In this document: in pieces, positions 17,710 through 25,309 of the stretch | How the letters are laid out: each line of letters opens with the position of its first letter | Numbering within the stretch: the stretch's first letter is position 1 | Source of the DNA: an uncultured Pseudomonadota bacterium | GTDB taxonomy: Bacteria; Pseudomonadota; Alphaproteobacteria; Rs-D84 | Length of the DNA stretch: 35,903 bases | Assembly: GCA_902795435.1 (NCBI GenBank) | Contig: CADBLE010000006.1 | Span: forward strand, 109,611 to 145,513 | Direction: 5' to 3' | The notes under the pieces: generated by a model | Databases searched by the model: none | Told to the model about the DNA's origin: nothing | Seen by the model: the letters and a program-made list of their open reading frames with translations, nothing else | Translations under genes and position numbers: made by a program

Positions 17710-19991
17710 AAAACAAATTATTACCATTTTTATCAACTTTTATTATCGCATCAAATGTTCATGCTGCAACCATTTCACGCATTGATGTTGATGGGAATCA
17801 ACGTATGGACGCGGAATCTGTGCGTATTTTAAGTGATGTTAAAATTGGTGATAATGTAAATTCTGAAACTGTAAACAGTATCACAAAAACACTGCAATCC
17901 AGCGGTTATTTTGAAAAAGTCGATGTTAAATTAAATGGTAATATATTAAAAATAAACGTGTCTGAATCCCCTATTGTAAATATGGTAACAATAGAAGGAA
18001 ATGATGAAATTGACACCGAAGATTTAAAGAAAGAAATTAAAACCACAGAACGTTCTTCATACGATATTTCTGAAATTGGTGCAGATGTTCAACGCATGTT
18101 GACATTGTACCAGCGCAAGGGTTTCTTTGGAACAAAAATTAAACCAAAGAAAATAAATCTTGAAAATAATCGTGTCAATGTTGTCTATGAAATCAGCGAA
18201 GGTCACCCAACATATATTCGTGATATAGATTTTGAAAACAATAAAAAATTCCGTTCTCGTCAATTACGCAGTGAAATTTTATCACGCGAACACGCTTGGT
18301 GGCGTTTTATGACACAATTTGATGTATATGACGAAGACCGTATTCAATATGACCAACAAATGTTGCACCAATTTTATATGCGAAACGGTTTTCTTGATTT
18401 CCGTATAACTGATGTGAACAGCCATTTTTCATCTGACCGTGAATATTTTTCTGTAAAATATACTGTGGACGAAGGAAAACAGTACAAGGTTGGCAATATA
18501 AAAATTGAAAATCCATTTGAAGATGTTCGTGACAAAGATTTATATGACGCTTTGACCATTTCCAAGAAAGATGTTTATAACGTTGATGAAATAGACGCGT
18601 CTGTAAATGCCCTGCGTGGTGTTATTGCAGATTCTGGATATGCGTTTATCAGTGTCGAACCAATTCCAACAAAACATGATAATTCTTTGACTGTTGATAT
18701 TGTATTCAAAGCACAAAAGACAAATCGTATCTACATAAATTCTATCAATTTATTGGGAAATGTTCGCACATTTGATAATGTTATTGAACACCATTTACCA
18801 ATGCGCGAAGGCGACCCATTTTCATTACAGACAATTGAAACAGGTCGTCAAAAATTGATGCGCACACGTTATTTCAAAGATGTCCAAATGGTCCCTACCC
18901 GTTTGGCAGATGCAAATATGATGAATCTGGACGTCCGTGTTGAAGAACAACCAACCGGCGAATTATCTGGTGGTGTTGGATATTCTACTATCAATGGTTT
19001 TGTTATAGACGCCGGTATTACCGAAAATAATTTTATGGGTCGTGGCCAGGTTGTTCAAATCAAGGGGTCAATCGCAGAATATCAACGTCAGGCATTATTC
19101 AGTTTCACAGAACCATTTTTGTTCAACCGTGAATTATCTGGTGGATTTGATGTATCTTATACCCAATACAAATATTCTAAATTGGGTGGCTATGGATATG
19201 ACCGTGATTCATTTATGGTTGCAGGCAGATTGGGTTGGCGTTTGACAGACCATTGGACACAAACAATGCGATTATCCGCAACATTTGACCAAAACTATGA
19301 TATCCAATTGGGTGGTTGGCACAAATCAAATCTTTATTCGTTGGGAACAAATTTAAGATATTATAATCTGAATTCTAATTTCCAACAAAACACACATACT
19401 GGTATCGTCGGTGATTTGGGTGTTACATATACTGGTTTTGGCGGAACAAATACATTTATGCGATACAACGCAGACGTTACCGCAATGGTTAAATTCTTAG
19501 AAGACAGATGGCAATTACGTACATCATGGGATTTTGGGTATATCCAATCATTGGAAAGCGACAATTATGTTCCACGTGTTTATCGTTATTTCTTGGGCGG
19601 TGAATCTCTGCGTGGGTTTGAAGTTGCTGGTATTGGTTCTCGCAACTGGCGTTTTCCAACATATTCACTTGGTGGATTATGGAAAGCAAACGGTTCAACC
19701 CAGTTGAATTTCCCTATCTTTATCCCAGATGAATATCAGGTCAAAGGTTTCGTATTCGCAGATTATGGTATTTTGGGTAAACCACCACGCAAAGAATTTA
19801 TATACCCTAACCCAAGAACCGATTATACTCGCGATAACATAATTGACCAAGATTGGCGCACATCTGTTGGTTTTGGTATTTATTGGAACACACCAATGGG
19901 GCCAATGAATTTCTCGTGGGGTTGGCCATTGAAAGTAAATAAATATGACCAAGAACAACGTTTCTTGCTGTCATTTGAAACACAATTTTAA
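17706..19991 (+). CDS. bamA: outer membrane protein assembly factor BamA
   Basis: BamA inserts beta-barrel proteins into the outer membrane. The 761-aa precursor has a signal peptide ending around NVHA-ATIS. Five POTRA domains follow (about residues 22-420; the first is TISRIDVDGNQRMDAESVR). The rest is a 16-strand Omp85 barrel. Typical barrel elements are ELSGGVGYSTINGF, the VRGF-type lid motif here as LRGFEVAGIG (~636), GYDRDSF, and a C-terminal aromatic beta-signal ending FETQF. Length is normal. It is coupled to the upstream small gene by an ATGA overlap. The usual skp/lpxD/fabZ followers are absent; a promoter for a separate unit comes next. Confidence 0.97.
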   Translation: MKNKLLPFLSTFIIASNVHAATISRIDVDGNQRMDAESVRILSDVKIGDNVNSETVNSITKTLQSSGYFEKVDVKLNGNILKINVSESPIVNMVTIEGNDEIDTEDLKKEIKTTERSSYDISEIGADVQRMLTLYQRKGFFGTKIKPKKINLENNRVNVVYEISEGHPTYIRDIDFENNKKFRSRQLRSEILSREHAWWRFMTQFDVYDEDRIQYDQQMLHQFYMRNGFLDFRITDVNSHFSSDREYFSVKYTVDEGKQYKVGNIKIENPFEDVRDKDLYDALTISKKDVYNVDEIDASVNALRGVIADSGYAFISVEPIPTKHDNSLTVDIVFKAQKTNRIYINSINLLGNVRTFDNVIEHHLPMREGDPFSLQTIETGRQKLMRTRYFKDVQMVPTRLADANMMNLDVRVEEQPTGELSGGVGYSTINGFVIDAGITENNFMGRGQVVQIKGSIAEYQRQALFSFTEPFLFNRELSGGFDVSYTQYKYSKLGGYGYDRDSFMVAGRLGWRLTDHWTQTMRLSATFDQNYDIQLGGWHKSNLYSLGTNLRYYNLNSNFQQNTHTGIVGDLGVTYTGFGGTNTFMRYNADVTAMVKFLEDRWQLRTSWDFGYIQSLESDNYVPRVYRYFLGGESLRGFEVAGIGSRNWRFPTYSLGGLWKANGSTQLNFPIFIPDEYQVKGFVFADYGILGKPPRKEFIYPNPRTDYTRDNIIDQDWRTSVGFGIYWNTPMGPMNFSWGWPLKVNKYDQEQRFLLSFETQF

Positions 19992-20006
19992 GACACTTAT
20001 TTTGTC

Positions 20007-20036
20007 TTGACGTGGGGGTTGAATTTTTCTTATAAT
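20007..20036 (+). promoter_or_regulatory. promoter for the 20058 lipoprotein and downstream VirB8-like genes
   Basis: TTGACG (20007-20012), an 18-base spacer and a perfect TATAAT (20031-20036) lie 22 bases before the start codon at 20058. Confidence 0.7.
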
Positions 20037-20057
20037 TTCAGAAAGGAGAAATAAGAT

Positions 20058-20213
20058 ATGAAAAAAATTATGCTTGTTTTGGCTTTGTTGACTGTTGGTT
20101 TTGGTATTGCCGGTTGTGGCCAGGTTTATGATCGCGAACCGGTCAGTATTGGTTACGACAACAACGAATTGAAATTAAGTCCTTGTGCCTGCATATTGGT
20201 ATATCATGCATAA
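20058..20213 (+). CDS. small lipoprotein, 51 aa
   Basis: AAAGGAG precedes ATG at 20058. The product MKKIMLVLALLTVGFGIAGC is a signal peptide ending in a lipobox (IAGC), so Cys20 should be lipidated. About 30 residues follow, with two more cysteines near the end (SPCACILVYHA). It lies just ahead of two VirB8-like genes, downstream of a good promoter. VirB7-type subunits of type IV secretion systems are similarly tiny lipoproteins, so a VirB7-like role is possible; with so few residues this remains a guess. Confidence 0.75.
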   Translation: MKKIMLVLALLTVGFGIAGCGQVYDREPVSIGYDNNELKLSPCACILVYHA

Positions 20214-20239
20214 GTATTCTTGTTTAATGGGGGGAATTT

Positions 20240-20950
20240 TTGGAGTATCCAAACGATTTTAACACACCTGCATTTCCAGCAGGAAAAAGCGTTGCTTTTT
20301 CTCGCAGGGTTTCTATTTGGATTTCCATATTGTTTTTCTTGATAATTGCATCATGCGGTATGATTTTGTTATTACTGCATTTACGCACAAATTATCCATT
20401 TTTGATTTCTGTTGATTTATTTACAAACGATTGGAATGTTATCGCGTATCCGGGTAAAGATAACAAAGAAACTTTACCAAGATACCAGGTTATCCAGGAA
20501 AAATTAGTCAGCAGTTATGTTATAAATTGGTTTACAATAGATAAAAACCAAAAAATAAATGATTCCAGATGGCAAGAATGTTCCGAAGACGATTGCTATG
20601 ATGCAGAACAATATAACCCAGAAAACACAGAATGCGTTATGTATTGTTCATCTGATTCTGTTTTATTCAAAACTTTTACAGAAAAAGTTGTTCCTGAATA
20701 TAATGCTCTGATAAAAGACAGAAATGAAATGTGGACGGTTGGGAATATGATGATTACTGCAACATCTATATCTGAAACGACCAGTTCATGGCAGGTTTAT
20801 GCAACAATACATTCGTCCAATGTTGGTAATTTCAATGTGTTGGCTTTTGTAGAAATTGACCGTAACCCAAATATGTATCCTGCGAATCTTGGATATTTTG
20901 TAAAAGATTTTAACGCATACCGCATAACAAACGAGATTATAAACGAATGA
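20240..20950 (+). CDS. VirB8-like inner-membrane protein
   Basis: The start is a TTG at 20240 behind a GGGGGG Shine-Dalgarno; no in-frame ATG fits. The 236-aa product has a short cytoplasmic head, one membrane helix (about 26-48), then a periplasmic domain. That domain begins with a VirB8-type helix (YQVIQEKLVSSYVINWFTID) and has a mixed alpha/beta body ending KDFNAYRIT, resembling the NTF2-like VirB8/TrbF fold. VirB8 is a bitopic scaffold subunit of type IV secretion systems. Four cysteines in a CSEDDC/CVMYC cluster are unusual. No virB9/virB10 genes are nearby; scattered VirB8 copies are known in Rickettsiales. The call rests on topology and weak motif likeness. Confidence 0.55.
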   Translation: MEYPNDFNTPAFPAGKSVAFSRRVSIWISILFFLIIASCGMILLLLHLRTNYPFLISVDLFTNDWNVIAYPGKDNKETLPRYQVIQEKLVSSYVINWFTIDKNQKINDSRWQECSEDDCYDAEQYNPENTECVMYCSSDSVLFKTFTEKVVPEYNALIKDRNEMWTVGNMMITATSISETTSSWQVYATIHSSNVGNFNVLAFVEIDRNPNMYPANLGYFVKDFNAYRITNEIINE

Positions 20951-21618
20951 GAAAATTGGTTCCATTTTTGAAAGGTTTTTGTTTGCTCGCAATAACTTTT
21001 GCGGTGGTTGTGTTTACCGCATTGACATATCGTGCATCAGAAAGAATTTCTATCAAATCATACATATTCCAAACGAATAATTCTGCGGGATTACGCGTTG
21101 GTGCATTGCAGGATATAAATGATATTTCCGCAATAGATTTGCGTAATAAATTGATAAAAAAATATGTTTCTGAATATTTCAGGGTTGTTCCTGGGGATTC
21201 CAGCACACTTGACAGACCTATTTTAAGAAGTTTATCTTATGATTATGCATATAACCAATGGTTAAATGGCGAAGCAAAAAATATTGAAAAAATGGCTATA
21301 AATAAACAGTTTCGCACTGTTCGTGTTATGGACGACGGGATAAAGGCAATTGATAAACCTGCTGATTATGATTATTATGGGTCTGAAATGGCGAAACCTA
21401 TATTTTATGAAATTCATTACTTTACAGAAACGTGGAAAGATTCTAATATAATGATGATAGAACCAGAAACAGACCAGGGTTATTTGTATATAGAGGCACT
21501 ATTCAAACCTGGTATAGATAAAGATATAGATGTAAAAAAATACCTGGAAGATGGTAAAAATCCTGTCGGTCTGTTTATGTTCAAAGTAACAAATATTGGA
21601 AGCAAGGGTATAAGATGA
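20947..21618 (+). CDS. second VirB8-like membrane protein (tentative)
   Basis: The start overlaps the preceding stop by four bases (ATGA). The 223-aa product has one N-terminal membrane helix (~8-27) and a periplasmic domain. LRNKLIKKYVSEYFRVVPGD parallels the helix of its neighbour, followed by an alternating strand region (RTVRVMDDGI, FYEIHYFTETW, GYLYIEALFKPG). This repeats the topology of the 20240 product, so it may be a diverged duplicate. The two overlap-coupled genes probably make partner subunits in equal amounts. Whether they serve a type IV secretion system or an independent envelope function is not decided by the sequence. Confidence 0.5.
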   Translation: MRKLVPFLKGFCLLAITFAVVVFTALTYRASERISIKSYIFQTNNSAGLRVGALQDINDISAIDLRNKLIKKYVSEYFRVVPGDSSTLDRPILRSLSYDYAYNQWLNGEAKNIEKMAINKQFRTVRVMDDGIKAIDKPADYDYYGSEMAKPIFYEIHYFTETWKDSNIMMIEPETDQGYLYIEALFKPGIDKDIDVKKYLEDGKNPVGLFMFKVTNIGSKGIR

Positions 21619-22400
21619 TAAAAAAGATTTTATTTTTGTTGTCTTTGTGTGTAATGGCAAATATGCCAATGCCTGCTTTTTGTGATGACGATATGTCATT
21701 TGATGATTTTTCAATAATGGACGATTCTGGTGCTGATGTAGATGTTAATCAACAAATCACATTGAATTCTGGTTCAACGGGCGTCAATGTTAAACAATTT
21801 GATTTGGCGGGTGCTATGTTGGGTATGACATATGATGAAATAAATAATTTATTCTTTAATTCATCTTCTTTATATGCACCGGTAAAAAATAACAGTGTTG
21901 TTTATACAATAAACAAAGAATGGAAATATAATCTGGATTACGAATGCCGTCAAAACAATATATTTATTCCAGACCAACTTGAAAAATGTATTTATTCAAT
22001 GGCACGTAATCGTGGTTTGTTATATGTTTCTGAAATTCATTTGGAACGTTCTTTTACGGGTGAAACATTGGATATTTATTTCACATCTAATGCAACAGAT
22101 AACCAAGTATGGAAGATAGTTTATAAAAATGATGTTGATAAAATGGAAGGTGACGCTGAAAAATTTGAGAATCAACGTGAAAAGAAAATATTGGCATTTT
22201 GGTCTGGCGTTTTGGATAAATTCGGTGAACCAAATGCAGGCGAAGATAAATGGGCATCATCTGAAAATGCTTATGAACCAATGATGCAGGCATATTATGG
22301 TGAATTGGTTTTAACCGATAACGGTTTAATGACAACTGATTCTTCGGAAAATGTCCAATCTGCACGTGAAAATTTTCAGGCAAAACCTTATGCGTTCTAA
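21615..22400 (+). CDS. secreted hypothetical protein, 261 aa
   Basis: The third gene of the overlapping series (ATGA with its predecessor). A signal peptide runs MIKKILFLLSLCVMANMPMPAFC with a likely cut near AFC-DDD. An acidic Asp-rich segment follows, then a domain starting FDLAGAMLGMTYDEI, with a Cys pair (YECRQNN, LEKCIYS) that could form a disulphide. A polar C-terminal half contains ERSFTGETLDIYFTSNATDN. I recognise no family. Co-expression with the two VirB8-like proteins and secretion suggest a periplasmic partner of the same complex. Confidence 0.7.
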   Translation: MIKKILFLLSLCVMANMPMPAFCDDDMSFDDFSIMDDSGADVDVNQQITLNSGSTGVNVKQFDLAGAMLGMTYDEINNLFFNSSSLYAPVKNNSVVYTINKEWKYNLDYECRQNNIFIPDQLEKCIYSMARNRGLLYVSEIHLERSFTGETLDIYFTSNATDNQVWKIVYKNDVDKMEGDAEKFENQREKKILAFWSGVLDKFGEPNAGEDKWASSENAYEPMMQAYYGELVLTDNGLMTTDSSENVQSARENFQAKPYAF

Positions 22401-22743
22401 ATTTACCACTTATAAAAAGGGTTTATTTTCAGAATTTATTGCGCGTATGTATTTACGTATGCATGGTTATCACATATTAGAAAAAAGATACATAACCGGT
22501 AAAAACACAAATCGTGCCGAAATAGATATTATCGCACGACACAGAGATACCATTGTTTTTGTAGAGGTTAAAAACCATAAAACTATTGAATCTGCATGGA
22601 ATTCTATTCCACCGGTTCAGGCATCTCGGTTGCGTCGTGCGGCTGAAACATATCTTGTAAAAAAACATTTTTCTGGTAATGCAAGATTTGATGTGATTGT
22701 TATTCATGGTCATAAAATATATTGGGCAAAAAATGCTATTTAA
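22390..22743 (+). CDS. yraN: YraN family protein (UPF0102, endonuclease-like fold)
   Basis: The ATG at 22390 is chosen because the family begins at the GLFSEFIARMYLRMHG helix; it overlaps the upstream gene by 11 bases. The 117-aa product has the UPF0102 core: YITGKNTNRAEIDIIARH followed by TIVFVEVKNHK, giving the PD-(D/E)xK-like D and ExK residues, then a RLRRAAETYL helix. Biochemical function is not settled; nuclease activity is predicted from the fold. Its stop codon shares bases with the stop of the phage-type gene on the other strand (TTAA, 22740-22743). Confidence 0.85.
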   Translation: MRSKFTTYKKGLFSEFIARMYLRMHGYHILEKRYITGKNTNRAEIDIIARHRDTIVFVEVKNHKTIESAWNSIPPVQASRLRRAAETYLVKKHFSGNARFDVIVIHGHKIYWAKNAI

Positions 22744-23000
22744 TTTTTTATGACTGCGCTTTTTATCAATGTAACATCTTCCTTGATTCCGTCTATTTTT
22801 AATTGTAATTGTCCGATACCAGATTCCAATATCGTTGTTCTGTTTTCAAGTGCTGTTATTCGTTGTTCTTGGTGTTCTAATTCATTCAGCGAAGAATCTT
22901 GTCTAGCAACCCAATAAATTCCACCAGATATGAAAGCAATCAAAAACCAACTGTCCCGAATAACATCTATAAAATTTGATATTTTTTGTTGTTTTGGCAT
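22740..23000 (-). CDS. small membrane protein with coiled coil, holin/spanin-like
   Basis: The 86-aa product has a single membrane helix (about 17-34: SWFLIAFISGGIYWVA). A heptad-rich segment (LEHQEQRITALENRTTILES) and a lysine-containing tail follow. This topology resembles XhlA-type haemolysins and small phage lysis or assembly proteins. It is the last gene of the module. Its start overlaps the previous stop (TAATG), and its stop overlaps that of host yraN. A lysis role is plausible, but the hydrolase and another small membrane protein lie at the far end of the module, so the assignment is tentative. Confidence 0.65.
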   Translation of the reverse strand: MPKQQKISNFIDVIRDSWFLIAFISGGIYWVARQDSSLNELEHQEQRITALENRTTILESGIGQLQLKIDGIKEDVTLIKSAVIKN

Positions 23001-23212
23001 TATTCTATAAATGATTTTGAATCATTTCCTTTCTTTATATAATTTTCTATCATTTGAACCAATGCCCGTTGCCCTGCCCACCAGCGCAAATCATTATCGC
23101 TGATATTTTGACCAAAGATTTTGTTATTTATTAGATTCTGTAAATGTTTTAATACCTGTTTGCCAGACGGACTTGCAAATGTTCGGGCATATTGTTTTTC
23201 AATATCGTTCAT
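23000..23212 (-). CDS. Bbp19-like phage protein, 70 aa
   Basis: The product contains YARTFASPSGKQVLKHLQN near its start and WWAGQRALVQMIENYI in the second half. This matches the pattern of the small Bbp19 family of podoviruses (a-F-x-S-x-x-G-k-x-v-L ... G-R-x-L-x-x-x-I), first named in Bordetella phage BPP-1 and commonly adjacent to the portal gene. Its biochemical role is not well known; it is a short virion-associated or head-tail region protein. It follows the portal gene by 11 bases and couples to the 22740 gene by a one-base overlap. Confidence 0.6.
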   Translation of the reverse strand: MNDIEKQYARTFASPSGKQVLKHLQNLINNKIFGQNISDNDLRWWAGQRALVQMIENYIKKGNDSKSFIE

Positions 23213-23223
23213 AGATTATCCCT

Positions 23224-24447
23224 TTAGATAGACATTTCTTCTTTTGCCATTTGTGCGATTGGCGCAACATATTTTAATTCTGCGTCTGAATGCAGGGATA
23301 TTTTATCTATCAATCCACGACGCGATAAAATCTGTAATCCACGTTCACACAAAGGTCGTATCAATTCATGTAATAAACGACCGTATGTAGCACCCAAAAT
23401 ACGAACCATATCTGAATTGCGTGCCAATATTTCTGTTGCAGTCATTTCTTTATCTGATAACAAACCCAATCTATCTGCTAGTAAAGTATGTCTGATTCTA
23501 TCTCTTAAATCACGTAACACAATTTGAGAAACATCAAAATCAGCACCACTGGACAACGGTGTTAAACCAGATGACCCAACTGCCTTTGGTATGATTGCGC
23601 CAGGTGTTAAATTTATGTTTGATAAATTTATAACGCCATCATCATCTGCCTGCCAGATACCACTGACCGCGATAGTTGCATTTTTCAATATCAATTCTAC
23701 AACTTTGTTTGCTGTTTTTATATCTGGTAATGCACGCATAACTGGACCACGTCCATATATTTCACCGCTGATAACAGACCAACGGAAAATTATATAAGGG
23801 TTCGTTTCAAATGTTCCACGCGCAACAATGTTGTTTTCAATATCACCACCTATATCAAGAAATGCTGTGAATTCTGTCCCGACAAGTGCTTGAACCAATT
23901 TGATTGGTGCTTGCGGATTTGTTTTCAATGTGTCTTTCAATGAATTTGGTAAAACGACACCTGGATATTTTTCAACGACATCACATAACGGCATAGATGT
24001 TGTATGAAAAACAGCATTTGGCAAAACCGCTATATCTTTCATTGGTATTGCAGTGAAAGAAAATGCAGAATCTGCACCAATTGGATTTTCCGCCATAAAC
24101 AAACACGCTGTCCCCAATACAATTAAATCTGTATAGCATTGGTGAATAGTTGTATAAAAATTAGAATCATTAAGATGTGCGCGTAACACATTTGTTGCAA
24201 TTTCTGCATCTGGTGATAAATCGCTTTCACGAACCAAATTTATCCATAATGATTCAGGTGGTGTCAACAACGAATACATTGACGCAGACAAATTATCTAC
24301 CGCATCCGCAGCCGTTGAATCAAACAAAGTTGCAATATCTGAATCATCTTTTGGTATAGTGTATCGCATTGCGGTTTTCCAACGTTCAAGCCACACTTCC
24401 CTTTCTTGTGTTGCACGTTTATATAACTGCATAATATTTTTTTGCAT
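23224..24447 (-). CDS. podovirus portal / head-tail connector protein
   Basis: The portal ring sits at one capsid vertex, where the terminase docks and the tail attaches. The start is at MQKNIMQLYKRATQ because AAGGA precedes it. The 407-aa protein matches T7 gp8-type connectors. N-terminal features are RYTIPKDDS and DSTAADAVDNLSASMYSLLTPPESLWINL; the middle has the GEIYGRGPVMRALPDIKTANK motif; the helical part has DRLGLLSDKEMTATEILAR. T7-type portals are usually about 500-550 aa, and this one stops shortly after KYVAPIAQMAKEEMSI, so the far C-terminus is missing. It lies 13 bases after the terminase nuclease half. Confidence 0.9.
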   Translation of the reverse strand: MQKNIMQLYKRATQEREVWLERWKTAMRYTIPKDDSDIATLFDSTAADAVDNLSASMYSLLTPPESLWINLVRESDLSPDAEIATNVLRAHLNDSNFYTTIHQCYTDLIVLGTACLFMAENPIGADSAFSFTAIPMKDIAVLPNAVFHTTSMPLCDVVEKYPGVVLPNSLKDTLKTNPQAPIKLVQALVGTEFTAFLDIGGDIENNIVARGTFETNPYIIFRWSVISGEIYGRGPVMRALPDIKTANKVVELILKNATIAVSGIWQADDDGVINLSNINLTPGAIIPKAVGSSGLTPLSSGADFDVSQIVLRDLRDRIRHTLLADRLGLLSDKEMTATEILARNSDMVRILGATYGRLLHELIRPLCERGLQILSRRGLIDKISLHSDAELKYVAPIAQMAKEEMSI

Positions 24448-24460
24448 GATAAAATCCTTT

Positions 24461-25309
24461 TTATATTGTGAAATTTGTATTTGCCCTGATGATGGTATTG
24501 CGACCATTCACAGGTCTGACAGGCCCTGGCACCATTGCCAAACATCCTGCAACCGCGTCCAGACCGTCATCATGTTCCGTTGAACCCATTGGGGTAAAAG
24601 CCAACATTTCAGACAACAACATTGTTTGTTTAATTTTGTTGTGCATATATAATCGACCCGACGCCAATAATGGTTCTATGGCATTCAAAATTCTTGTTTC
24701 TTTTTTTATATGATTGGATATTTGTATAATATTTATTTGTATATTCTTTGTATTTGCGATGCGTCGTATAATTTCAGGCAACGCATTTCCAATACCATTT
24801 GTTTCTATTCCCAATCGATTTACATTGTGTTTTTTCATAAATTCTAGAACCAATTCACATTGTGTGGTCAATGGGTGCAAATCTTCGTCATCAACAGACA
24901 TATATTTTATATCATGAACAAAAGCCGTCCTGTTTTTATCGTCACGATAGATTAAAGCACACACACTGCCGTCTGAATTGGCACGACCAGACGATGGGTC
25001 CCAATATAAACTGGCCCCTGTGATAATATGTTCACCGATTCGACAATTAAATTTATCAAAATCGTCGTCATAAAACTGCACAGCCCCCGGTTCCAGATGA
25101 ATTTTTTCTTCATCTACATATTCCAACATCATTTGAGCAGAAAAATGTCTGGGGCCAACAATATTTTCCAATTCACGAATTTTTTCAATTGGAAACATCT
25201 CTGGCCAGGCTGGATTTCCGCCATCATCAACAATTGGAATCTTTAATTGTTTATACCCAACCAAAAAAGGTATTGAATTATTAAAATTTTCGTTTATTCT
25301 AAGAGACAT
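24461..25309 (-). CDS. large terminase, C-terminal nuclease half (split gene)
   Basis: The 282-aa product is only the second half of a T7-type large terminase. It opens with FLVGYKQLKIPIVDDGG and PAWPEMFPIEKIRELENIVG, which in intact relatives directly follow the ATPase domain. An RNase-H-like nuclease follows, with acidic residues in WDPSSG (~103), GIETNG (~166) and HDDGLDA (~246). It would cut DNA during packaging. There is no Walker motif. GGAG lies 8 bases before the ATG, inside the dnaB coding sequence. The start codon shares CATG (25307-25310) with the dnaB start on the other strand. The ATPase half is at 28579-29187 in the same orientation. The frame is intact. Confidence 0.88.
   Translation of the reverse strand: MSLRINENFNNSIPFLVGYKQLKIPIVDDGGNPAWPEMFPIEKIRELENIVGPRHFSAQMMLEYVDEEKIHLEPGAVQFYDDDFDKFNCRIGEHIITGASLYWDPSSGRANSDGSVCALIYRDDKNRTAFVHDIKYMSVDDEDLHPLTTQCELVLEFMKKHNVNRLGIETNGIGNALPEIIRRIANTKNIQINIIQISNHIKKETRILNAIEPLLASGRLYMHNKIKQTMLLSEMLAFTPMGSTEHDDGLDAVAGCLAMVPGPVRPVNGRNTIIRANTNFTI
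25273..25300 (+). promoter_or_regulatory. dnaB promoter inside the terminase nuclease gene
   Basis: TTGAAT (25273-25278), a 16-base spacer and TATTCT (25295-25300) end 7 bases before the dnaB ATG. The mRNA would be leaderless or nearly so. The elements overlap codons 4-13 of the terminase half on the other strand. Confidence 0.5.
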
